Positions 52,824-60,478 of a stretch of DNA of 64,000 bases are shown here, one piece after another. The DNA lies in contig DASQOR010000059.1 in the NCBI GenBank assembly GCA_035644395.1, forward strand, positions 124,001-188,000, in the 5' to 3' direction. This DNA is from JBGPLJ01 sp035644395 (lineage in GTDB: Bacteria > Pseudomonadota > Gammaproteobacteria > Steroidobacterales > Steroidobacteraceae). The position numbers and the translations under genes were made by a program. The notes under the pieces were generated by a model. The model was not told the origin of the DNA. It did no database searches and worked only from the letters and a program-made list of their open reading frames with translations. The number at the start of each line of letters is the position of its first letter. Within the stretch, counting starts at the first letter, position 1.

Positions 52824-53153
52824 TCAGCCTTGTTTCGCTTTTTTGCGCGCGCGGGCGACGCGCTCCGCTTCGGCCTGAAAGTTGACGAGTGCATGGTCCC
52901 AGAACTGATCGAACCAGGCGCGCAACGGGCCGAGCCCGTTCGGATCGATGTAGTACACGCGGCGCGTGCCTTCCGCCCGGTCGACGACGAGGCCGGCGTT
53001 TTTCAGCACCTTGAGATGTTGTGACACGGCCGGCCGGCTGACCGGGAGCTTTTCGGCGATGGCGCCGACCGAACGCGGCCCATCGCGCAGTTGCTCGAGG
53101 ATCTTGCGGCGCGTCGGGTCGGCGAGGGACACCAGGGCCTTTGCGTAAGTCAT
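52824..53153 (-). CDS. ArsR family repressor
   Basis: 109 residues, winged helix: LADPTRRKILEQLRDGPRSV, SRPAVSQHLKVLKNAGLV, RRVYYIDPNGL. No metal-binding Cys pair is seen, as usual for ArsR proteins that partner with AHSA1. The start codon itself lies within a 16-base palindrome, and a second palindrome follows, so binding would block both transcription and start. Autoregulation very likely. Confidence 0.92.
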   Translation of the reverse strand: MTYAKALVSLADPTRRKILEQLRDGPRSVGAIAEKLPVSRPAVSQHLKVLKNAGLVVDRAEGTRRVYYIDPNGLGPLRAWFDQFWDHALVNFQAEAERVARARKKAKQG

Positions 53154-53177
53154 GACTTACGGTAAGCGGAAGCTTAC
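53145..53177. promoter_or_regulatory. tandem GTAAG palindromes, ArsR operator
   Basis: GTAAGTCATGACTTAC (53145-53160) is a perfect 16-base palindrome; GTAAGC-GGAA-GCTTAC (53162-53177) follows. Both have GTAAG/CTTAC arms, and the first contains the ArsR start codon. Confidence 0.75.
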
Positions 53178-53252
53178 GGCATGTCAAGCGGCGGCGCCCG
53201 TGCAAGCAAGAATCGGAGTGTCGCCGGCCGGCGGCAGACGTAGAGTACGGCG

Positions 53253-53972
53253 ATGACCGCAGCTCATCGCATCGAGCACATCGACTGGACGCGAGTGGGC
53301 GAACGGCTGGACGGCGACGGCTGCGCAATCGTCACGGGCCTTCTCGCGCCGGCGCAAGCGCAGGATCTCATCGAGTGCTATGCAGCCGCGGAGCGCTTTC
53401 GAAGCCGGGTCGTGATGAGCCGGCACAATTTTGGGCGCGGCGAGTACCAGTATTTTCGCTACCCGTTGCCGGAACTCGTGGACGGGCTGCGCTCGGCTTT
53501 CTATCCATCGCTCGCAATCATCGCCAATCGCTGGCAGGAAGCGTTGCGCAGCGACATTCGCTATCCCGCGAGCCATGCCGCCTTTCTTGAACGCTGTCAC
53601 GCGGCCGGCCAGACGGAGCCGACGCCGCTGCTGCTGAAGTACGAGGCAGGCGATTACAACTGCCTTCACCAGGATCTCTACGGCGAGCACGTGTTCCCGA
53701 TCCAGGTCGCGGTGCTGCTGTCGGAGCCGGAACGCGACTTCACGGGCGGCGAATTCGTCCTGACGGAGCAGCGCCCGCGCATGCAGTCGCGGGCCGAAGT
53801 GGTGCCGCTCCATCTCGGTGACGCCGTCATCTTCCCGGTGCGCTACCGTCCGGTGCAGGGAACACGCGGCATTTACCGGGTCAACATGCGGCACGGTGTG
53901 AGCCGCATCCGCTCGGGACATCGCGTGACGCTCGGCATCATCTTCCACGACGCCGGGGGCCATCAGTTATAG
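53253..53972 (+). CDS. 2-oxoglutarate/Fe(II) dioxygenase
   Basis: 239 residues with a double-stranded beta-helix. Iron ligands: His and Asp in C-L-H-Q-D-L-Y-G, distal His in RVNMRHGVSRI; the 2-oxoglutarate Arg is in IRSGHRVTLGI. Related to the prolyl 4-hydroxylase-like 2OG-FeII_Oxy_2/4 group. Substrate unknown. Divergent from the ArsR operon and 8 bases before the next gene. Confidence 0.82.
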   Translation: MTAAHRIEHIDWTRVGERLDGDGCAIVTGLLAPAQAQDLIECYAAAERFRSRVVMSRHNFGRGEYQYFRYPLPELVDGLRSAFYPSLAIIANRWQEALRSDIRYPASHAAFLERCHAAGQTEPTPLLLKYEAGDYNCLHQDLYGEHVFPIQVAVLLSEPERDFTGGEFVLTEQRPRMQSRAEVVPLHLGDAVIFPVRYRPVQGTRGIYRVNMRHGVSRIRSGHRVTLGIIFHDAGGHQL

Positions 53973-53980
53973 TTGCGGGC

Positions 53981-55279
53981 ATGAAAAATCCTGCAGCCTG
54001 CGCATTGCTGGCCTCGTTGATCCTCGTGCCCGTCACGATTTTCGCCGCCGTCAAGGGCTGGCCGCAGATCGGTCCGTTCTCGCCCGGCATGACTTTCAGC
54101 GAAGCGCGCGCGGCGGCGCCGAGCCTCACCTGGAAAGACGGGCAGGTGGCGCCGTTCACGAAAACGGTGCGGTCGATCGTCGCCGACAACGCGGTCACGC
54201 TCGGCGGCCTTGCGCAGGCCGTGGAGATGCAGCCCGGCTATCTCGAGAATTACCGCGAGACCTTCCAGTACACGCACGCCGTCGCCGATGCGGCCGAGTG
54301 CGAGCGCCTGACGCTGCCCGTCGTGGCCGACGTCGAGCGCATCGTCGGCAGTCTCGCCGCGACGCCGAAGTACGACACGCAGCCGATCTCCGATACGACC
54401 TACCATGAATTCAAGCAGGTCGGCACGAGTTCCACGATCAGCTTCGAGACCAATGAAGACGCGGCCAGGAAGCCGCGCACGATGGACCCCATCTGGCGTC
54501 TCGGCGTGGCGCAGCACTCGGCGAAGGAAACGACGGTCCAGGTGGGATCGATGTACGCCCGCGACGACAAGAACGCGAGGGTCTGCCGCATCACGACGAT
54601 CGTCGAATACGCCCCGGTCGCCATACCGACGGTGCGCATGGAGTTCGATCCGTCGATGGTGCTCGAGCAAGCGAGCATCGGCCTCAAGCACATCAGCCTC
54701 GAGGGCGTGACCCTGCCGTCCGATACGCTCGAGCTGCCGACGGACTGCGATGTCGCGCGGCAGACCGGCCAGCTCTCCTGCTCGCTCGACGCGAAGCAGG
54801 GCAGTTCCGAGATCCTTGCCGCCGCCATCGTCCGCATCCGCACGCTCCGCCTCAATCCGGCGAAGCTCGACCCGGACAACCTGACGTTCCTCCGGATCAC
54901 CGTGCCCGTAGTGCTCGCGAAGTCGGATCACCACGCCATCGATTTCCTGAAGGCGCCGCGCGCCAAGCTCGCGGACGTGAGCTGGACATCACGCCCATCG
55001 GCCGCGGAGCTCGAATCGGTTTATCCGAGCAAGCTGCTCGCGGAAGGCAAGACCGCGCATCTCGACCTGGCGTGCCAGATCCAGGTGGACGGCTCGCTCA
55101 TTTGCGCCGATGGAAACATGAAACCGCCTGCGGATCCGAAGGCGCTCGAGGACTACAAGGCGTTCGTGCGCGCGGGCGTCGCAATCATGAGCCTTTACGT
55201 CTCGGGGCCGAAGCTCAAGTCGGGCGCTGCCGCGGCGGGCACGGTCATCGCGACCCCCGTCAGCTTCAAACCGGAGTAG
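53981..55279 (+). CDS. secreted protein with TonB_C-like domain
   Basis: 432 residues. Signal peptide, an N-terminal part of unknown fold (residues 25-200), and a C-terminal half with ADVSWTSRPSAAELESVYPS, ACQIQVDGSL, then LKSGAAAAGTVIATPVSFKPE-like ending (LKSGAAAAG, ATPVSFKPE). This is the pattern of TonB C-terminal domains in energy transducers (W-x-x-R-P-S-x-x-D-L...YP...G), but the membrane helix and Pro-rich spacer of TonB are absent. The downstream gene at 55958 is a shorter paralogue. Function unknown; may bind outer-membrane receptors or peptidoglycan. Confidence 0.65.
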   Translation: MKNPAACALLASLILVPVTIFAAVKGWPQIGPFSPGMTFSEARAAAPSLTWKDGQVAPFTKTVRSIVADNAVTLGGLAQAVEMQPGYLENYRETFQYTHAVADAAECERLTLPVVADVERIVGSLAATPKYDTQPISDTTYHEFKQVGTSSTISFETNEDAARKPRTMDPIWRLGVAQHSAKETTVQVGSMYARDDKNARVCRITTIVEYAPVAIPTVRMEFDPSMVLEQASIGLKHISLEGVTLPSDTLELPTDCDVARQTGQLSCSLDAKQGSSEILAAAIVRIRTLRLNPAKLDPDNLTFLRITVPVVLAKSDHHAIDFLKAPRAKLADVSWTSRPSAAELESVYPSKLLAEGKTAHLDLACQIQVDGSLICADGNMKPPADPKALEDYKAFVRAGVAIMSLYVSGPKLKSGAAAAGTVIATPVSFKPE

Positions 55280-55292
55280 GGCGACGGCGACC

Positions 55293-55892
55293 ATGGCCTG
55301 GCTGCAACCCGTCACGCTGAAGAGCTCCTACGTCACGCTCGAGCCGCTCTGCCAGGCGCACGATGCGGATCTCATCGAAGCGACGAGCGACGGCCAGCTC
55401 TGGAACCTCTGGTATACCTCCGTGCCGAGCCCCGAGGAGATGAGGGGCGAGATCGACCGCCGTCTGCGCCTGCTCGCGGAAGGCACGATGTTGCCGTTCG
55501 CCGTCATCCACAACGAGACCCGCAAGGCGGTCGGCATGACGACGTATATGAATGTCGACGCCGCGCACAAGCGCGTCGAGATCGGCTCGACCTGGTATCG
55601 GCGCAGCGTGCAGCGAACGCCGCTCAACACGCACTGCAAGCTGCTGCTGCTTGCTCACGCCTTCGACACGCTCGACTGCATCGCGGTGGAGTTTCGCACT
55701 CATTTCTTCAATCGCCAGAGTCGCGCGGGCATCGAGCGCCTCGGCGCGAAGCTCGACGGGATCCTGCGCGACCACCAGCGTGCGAAAAATGGGACGCTGC
55801 GGGACACGGCGGTGTACAGCATCATTGCGGGCGAGTGGCCGACGGTACGCGCGCATCTCATGCACCAGCTGGCGAAGCCGCGGGACCCGTGA
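55293..55892 (+). CDS. GNAT N-acetyltransferase (RimJ/RimL type)
   Basis: 199 residues: LKSSYVTLEPLCQAHDADL at the start, GMTTYMNVDAAHKRVEIGST in the middle and a C-terminal helix with NRQSRAGIERLGAKLDGILR, typical of Acetyltransf_3 enzymes that modify N-termini or small amines. It lies between the two TonB_C-like paralogues on the same strand with short gaps. Substrate unknown. Confidence 0.88.
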   Translation: MAWLQPVTLKSSYVTLEPLCQAHDADLIEATSDGQLWNLWYTSVPSPEEMRGEIDRRLRLLAEGTMLPFAVIHNETRKAVGMTTYMNVDAAHKRVEIGSTWYRRSVQRTPLNTHCKLLLLAHAFDTLDCIAVEFRTHFFNRQSRAGIERLGAKLDGILRDHQRAKNGTLRDTAVYSIIAGEWPTVRAHLMHQLAKPRDP

Positions 55893-55957
55893 ATCCGGGG
55901 GCATTGGCTTCCGGAACCGGTAGCAGTAGGCTAGGGAGCATGAGGAGTCGGGGAACA

Positions 55958-56680
55958 ATGCAGGGAGTGGCCGCCCTCGCGCTCGCCGCGATCGGCATCC
56001 TCGCGAGCGGCGAGAGTCTCAAGACCGAGACCATCCGCTTCAATTCATTGCACCTCCTCGAAAGGCCGTCGATCGCGTGGAAGCACCTGAGCATCGAGGG
56101 CATGAAGTTCGACGTGCCTGCGATCGAGGTGGACCTCAATTGCCTCATCGACCGCCGGTCGGGCGCGCTCGAATGCGACCGCGCCGAGGGCGAATTCGCC
56201 GACGCGAACTATATCGTCGCCGCCATTCGCCGCACCCGCGCCATGCGCGTCGATACGACCGAGCTCAAGGTGGACAGCTCGGTCGCAGTCCGGACGATCG
56301 TGACCGTGACGCTCTCCAATCGCGATCGGCAGCCGCTCCAGCTTCGCAGCGCACAGAGACTCACGATGGGGGATGTCCAGTGGGCGGCGACGCCGACCGC
56401 GGCGGACCTCGCGGCGGTTTATCCGAGCGATCTGCTGCAGCAGGGCGTGACGGCAACGGTGCCGCTCCTCTGCCAGATCGAGGCCGATCAGTCCGTCCTC
56501 TGTGACGCGGTCGATGCCAGCCCGTCGGGCGACAACGCGTCGCGAGACCGGTCGCAGAAGTTCTCGTTTGCCGGCAAGGCGCTGATGACTCGCTACATCG
56601 CGACACCGACACTGAAGTCGGGCGCGCCGTCGGCCGGCGCCGTGATCGCCACCCAGGTCGTCTTCAAGCCCCAGGACTGA
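55958..56680 (+). CDS. second secreted TonB_C-like protein, paralogue of the one at 53981
   Basis: 240 residues from ATG 55958 (GGGGA upstream; an ATG at 55940 is an alternative). Signal peptide ALALAAIGILASGE, then a domain alignable with the C-terminal half of the 53981 protein: KHLSIEGM against KHISLEGV, GDVQWAATPTAADLAAVYPS against ADVSWTSRPSAAELESVYPS, LCQIEADQSVLCD against ACQIQVDGSLICA, and final ATQVVFKPQD against ATPVSFKPE. It lacks the N-terminal part of the larger protein. Probably a tandem duplication split by the GNAT gene. Confidence 0.65.
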   Translation: MQGVAALALAAIGILASGESLKTETIRFNSLHLLERPSIAWKHLSIEGMKFDVPAIEVDLNCLIDRRSGALECDRAEGEFADANYIVAAIRRTRAMRVDTTELKVDSSVAVRTIVTVTLSNRDRQPLQLRSAQRLTMGDVQWAATPTAADLAAVYPSDLLQQGVTATVPLLCQIEADQSVLCDAVDASPSGDNASRDRSQKFSFAGKALMTRYIATPTLKSGAPSAGAVIATQVVFKPQD

Positions 56681-57843
56681 TGCCGCCGCGGGTCGGTCGC
56701 GCGATGAACTCACCTCGACTCTCGCCTCACCTCTCGGGGTTGCGTTGCTTCGCGTGCGACACCGCGCACGATCCGCGAACGCTCCTCACGGTCTGCACTC
56801 GATGTGGGCTGCCGCTGCGCGTCGACTACGACGTAGCCGCCATCAAGCTCACGCTGCGCGATCTCGCCGGCCGGCCGGCGACGCTTTGGCGATACCGCGA
56901 GCTGCTGCCCATCGAGGAGGGCGCCGAGGTTTCCCTCGGCGAGGGTTTCACGCCGCTGATCGAAGTCGAGGAGCGCGTCTGGGTGAAGGACGAGGCGCGC
57001 AATCCCACGGGCTCATTCAAGGCACGCGGCATGGCGGTTGCCGTGTCGATGGCAAAGGAGCTCGGGGCGACGGCGTTGTCCGTGCCGTCTGCCGGCAACG
57101 CCGCCGGTGCGCTCGCTGCCTATGGCGCCCGAGCGGACCTGCCGGTGACCGTGGCCATGCCGCAAGACACGCCGAAGCCGTTCTTCGACGAATGCCGGCT
57201 CTATGGCGCGACGCTCCATTCGGTGCAGGGCACGATCGCGGATGCCGGCAAGTTCCTGCGCGAGCACGGCCCGCAGGGCAGCTTCGACATGTCGACGCTG
57301 CGCGAGCCGTATCGGATCGAAGGCAAGAAGACCATGGCTTATGAGCTTGTCGAGCAGCTGCTCGGCGAAGTGCCCGACGTCGTCCTGTATCCGACCGGCG
57401 GCGGCACCGGGCTCATCGGCATGTGGAAGGCCTTCGATGAAATGGAAGCGCTCGGCTGGATCGCGAAGGGGCGGCGCCCGCGTTTCGTCTCGGTGCAGAT
57501 GAGCGGTTGCGCGCCGGTCGTCAAGGGGTTCAGGGACGGCGCTGAGCGCACCGAGCCGTGGCCGAATCCCGAGACCCGTGCCTATGGCTTGCGAGTGCCA
57601 TCGCCCCTGGGCGGATTTCTCTGCCTGCGTGCATTGCGCGCAACCCAGGGCACGGCGATTGCGATCGAGGATCCGGAGGCCGACGCGGCAACCCAGGCGC
57701 TCGCGTCGAGCTCGGGGATCGATGTGTGCCCGGAAGGGGGCGCGGCCTGGGCGGCGCTCGCGAAATTGCGGGCGAGCGGCTTTGTCCGGTCAACGGACAG
57801 CGTGGTCGTCTTCAACACCGGCACGGGATTGAAGTACCGTTGA
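56680..57843 (+). CDS. threonine synthase-like PLP enzyme with zinc-ribbon N-terminus
   Basis: 387 residues. Two Cys pairs near the start (C-F-A-C and C-T-R-C) form a small zinc ribbon, as in threonine synthases of the archaeal/class II type. PLP Lys is in NPTGSFKARGM, phosphate loop TGGGTGLIG. It should convert O-phosphohomoserine to threonine. ATG 56680 overlaps the previous stop; ATG 56704 is equally possible. The stop overlaps the TTG start of the glycosylase gene. Confidence 0.85.
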   Translation: MPPRVGRAMNSPRLSPHLSGLRCFACDTAHDPRTLLTVCTRCGLPLRVDYDVAAIKLTLRDLAGRPATLWRYRELLPIEEGAEVSLGEGFTPLIEVEERVWVKDEARNPTGSFKARGMAVAVSMAKELGATALSVPSAGNAAGALAAYGARADLPVTVAMPQDTPKPFFDECRLYGATLHSVQGTIADAGKFLREHGPQGSFDMSTLREPYRIEGKKTMAYELVEQLLGEVPDVVLYPTGGGTGLIGMWKAFDEMEALGWIAKGRRPRFVSVQMSGCAPVVKGFRDGAERTEPWPNPETRAYGLRVPSPLGGFLCLRALRATQGTAIAIEDPEADAATQALASSSGIDVCPEGGAAWAALAKLRASGFVRSTDSVVVFNTGTGLKYR

Positions 57844-58490
57844 GCGGCCCCCTGACGATTTCGCGCCTCGCACGGCGCCAGCTGCCCGTCGATGCCGTGG
57901 CACTTGCGCGTTTTCTCATCGGCAAGATCCTGGTGCGCGAACTGTCGGCGGGTCGCCTGAGCGGACGCATCGTCGAGACGGAAGCGTACCCGGTCGGCGA
58001 TTCGACGGGTTACGCCTTTCGCGGCCGCACCGAACGCAACGCGCCGCTCTTCATGAAGCGCGGCCACGCCTACATCCGGCTCATGTATGGCGCGTCGCAT
58101 GGCCTGAACGTTTCCGCCGAACGCGAAGGGGTCGGCGCCGCGGTGCTGATCCGCGCGCTCGTACCGATCGACGGCATCGGACTGATGCGCCGGCGGCGTG
58201 CGGGTGCGAAACTCGAAGATCTCGCGCGCGGCCCCGGACGACTGACGGCCGCGCTCCGCATCGATCCGCGCTTCAATGCCGCGGATCTTTGCGAAAACCC
58301 CGTGCTCTGGATTGGCGCCACGCTCAAAGGGTCGCCGCGGATCGGCGTAACGACGCGTATCGGCCTCTCGCGGGGGCAGGACCGGCCGCTGCGCTTCTAC
58401 GAAGTCGGGAGTCCGTTCGTGAGCGGACCGCGACGATTGCTCATGGACCCGCGCGGTCGTACTAAAGCTCGACGCGGATCCCGAGGTTGA
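57840..58490 (+). CDS. mpg: 3-methyladenine DNA glycosylase (AAG/MPG family)
   Basis: 216 residues from TTG 57840, which overlaps the previous stop (TTGA). AAG fold: LARFLIGKILVREL, IVETEAYPVGDSTGYAFRGR with the catalytic Glu, RNAPLFMKRGHAYIRLMYGA and GPGRLTAAL. It excises alkylated purines in base excision repair. No ATG is suitable before the conserved region. Its last 29 bases overlap the convergent receptor gene. Confidence 0.9.
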   Translation: MSGPLTISRLARRQLPVDAVALARFLIGKILVRELSAGRLSGRIVETEAYPVGDSTGYAFRGRTERNAPLFMKRGHAYIRLMYGASHGLNVSAEREGVGAAVLIRALVPIDGIGLMRRRRAGAKLEDLARGPGRLTAALRIDPRFNAADLCENPVLWIGATLKGSPRIGVTTRIGLSRGQDRPLRFYEVGSPFVSGPRRLLMDPRGRTKARRGSRG

Positions 58491-60393
58491 AGGTGCGGCC
58501 GGCGAGCGGCGCCCACGCAGCGGTGATCGGATTGCCGCCCGGCCCCGGTAGCGGCCGGATGAGCGGATCGAAGTCCGTTTGACGGCGGTTCGCCACATTC
58601 AGCGCGTTCACAAACAGGGCGACCTTGCCGAAGCGCATCTCCCCGAGGACATTGATTTCGAAATAGCCGGGGCTGACAGACCGGTATGGGTTGTCATGCA
58701 GTGCCTGCTGACCCGTGTAGTCGATCTCGATGCCGAAGCGCCCGCGACTCTCGACCTCGTAGATGCCATCGAGTGAAATCGTCTCGTGCGGGATCCGGTC
58801 GGGCCGCGTTCGCGCACCGTCGCCGGCGGATTCGGTCGCGTCGATCAGGCTCCAGGCTGAAATGACATGGAGGGATCCGCGCGTGTAGCCGACCAGGACT
58901 TCGGCGCCCGGCGCGCGCCACGGCCCGGCGGCGTTGATGACCTCGATACGATCGCCCGTGATCGCGCGGGTCGCGAGCGGGTCGCGCACTTCGGAGTAGA
59001 AGACGCTGGCGTTGACGTCCCAGCCCTCATCCGACCACTTGGCGTCGATGGCTGCCGTTCTCGCGCGCTCGGGCCGCAAGCCCGCGAGCGGCGCGACCAC
59101 GCCGAGTCCCGTCTCCTCGACGTCATCGACGAACGGCGTCGGCGCGGCGAAGCCGCCGGCGATGGAGGCACGCAGGCTCCATTCACTTCCAGGTCGACGC
59201 AGCAACGCCGATAGTCGCGGGCTGAAGAAGCTGCCGACTGAACCCAGCGCGTCCAGACGTGCGCTCGCCGCCAAAGTCATCCAGGCATTCGCACGGAATT
59301 CGTCCTGTGCGAACGCTGCGGCGCCGGCATGCCGGTAACTGACGCCCGGCACCGAATGCGCGTCGAGGTCGTCGCGCGATGCTGCGAGCCCGATCACCCA
59401 TCGATGACCGGCGTGATCGCCGTTGGCGGTTGCTTCGGCAAGTGCCGTGCGCCGGGTGGACGGGGTCGGCGATCCGCCGAAAGTGCGATCCTGCTGGTCG
59501 GAAGTCAGCGAGACTCGCACGCTCAACGAAGCCTGGTCGTTGATCGGTGATTGCAGCAGCGCTCCGATATCGTAGCGCCGGGTTTCGAGCGCTTCGTCGA
59601 AGCTTGCGCCGCCGGGTAGGGTACGCCCCGGAGACGTGCCGCCCTCGCGGTGTTCATCGGTGACGCCAGCGGTCAGGAAGAGCGAGCGGCTGCCGCTGCC
59701 GTGCCACCACAGTCGCGGCCGCAGCGTGACTCGATGAAAGGAGGCGATGTCCAGCCAGCCATCATCGTCGACATCCTGTGGCGACTGATGATGGGCGCCT
59801 GCCGTCAACGTTCCGCCCCAGCGCCCGTCGCCGCGGCCCGTGAGAAAGGCGACGATGTCTTGACCGCCGCGTGAAGTTGCATTGGCGATGAGCGCCGGTT
59901 CGGCATCCGGTGTCTGCGAGATCAGGTTGAGGACGCCTCCGAGGCCCGAATTGCCGTAGAGTGCGGAGACGGATCCCTTGATCACTTCGGCGCGCGCGAG
60001 GTCCAGCGGCGGTGTCTGCAGCAGGCTGAATGCATCCGGCTCGACGCCAAGCAGCGGAAGCCCGTCGGCCAGCACCAGAGTGTCCCGTTCGGGGAATCCG
60101 CGCAGTCGCATGCCAGCTCCGCTCAAGCCCGCTGCCGACGTCTGCACGCGAATCCCGGGAAGCTCCTTGAGCAGTGCGGTCACCGCACCGGGTTGTATCG
60201 TCGAGTTTTCCTCGATTTCCCCGGCGGGCACCGCCTCGACCCGGAGCGGTTGGTCGCGGATCATGCCCGGCGAGCGGGTCGCGTTGACCACGATGGTATC
60301 GAGCTCACTGTCATCGTCGGGGTCCGCGGCGGGTGCCGGCAAGGACATCGAGGACAGGAGTGTCAACAGGGCAATGTGGGCGCGCGTAAACAT
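58462..60393 (-). CDS. TonB-dependent receptor
   Basis: 643 residues. Signal peptide ending in PAPA, TonB-box region ELDTIVVNATRSPGMIRDQP, plug with LRGFPERDTLVLADGLPLLG and VIKGSVSALYGNSGLGGVLN, barrel ending in RTFNLGIRVEL. The size and plug resemble siderophore/cobalamin-type or copper receptors. ATG 60393 begins the signal peptide. It lies 85 bases after the cyanophycinase fusion gene on the same strand and may share its transcript, in which case it could take up polymer fragments; that is inference. Confidence 0.9.
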   Translation of the reverse strand: MFTRAHIALLTLLSSMSLPAPAADPDDDSELDTIVVNATRSPGMIRDQPLRVEAVPAGEIEENSTIQPGAVTALLKELPGIRVQTSAAGLSGAGMRLRGFPERDTLVLADGLPLLGVEPDAFSLLQTPPLDLARAEVIKGSVSALYGNSGLGGVLNLISQTPDAEPALIANATSRGGQDIVAFLTGRGDGRWGGTLTAGAHHQSPQDVDDDGWLDIASFHRVTLRPRLWWHGSGSRSLFLTAGVTDEHREGGTSPGRTLPGGASFDEALETRRYDIGALLQSPINDQASLSVRVSLTSDQQDRTFGGSPTPSTRRTALAEATANGDHAGHRWVIGLAASRDDLDAHSVPGVSYRHAGAAAFAQDEFRANAWMTLAASARLDALGSVGSFFSPRLSALLRRPGSEWSLRASIAGGFAAPTPFVDDVEETGLGVVAPLAGLRPERARTAAIDAKWSDEGWDVNASVFYSEVRDPLATRAITGDRIEVINAAGPWRAPGAEVLVGYTRGSLHVISAWSLIDATESAGDGARTRPDRIPHETISLDGIYEVESRGRFGIEIDYTGQQALHDNPYRSVSPGYFEINVLGEMRFGKVALFVNALNVANRRQTDFDPLIRPLPGPGGNPITAAWAPLAGRTFNLGIRVEL

Positions 60394-60478
60394 GACGAAC
60401 TGCCATGACCATGCAGACACGGACAGGGTTCCGCGCCGCAGGACCTGGTCTGCGCCTTTGCGAGCCGGACCCACCCGC

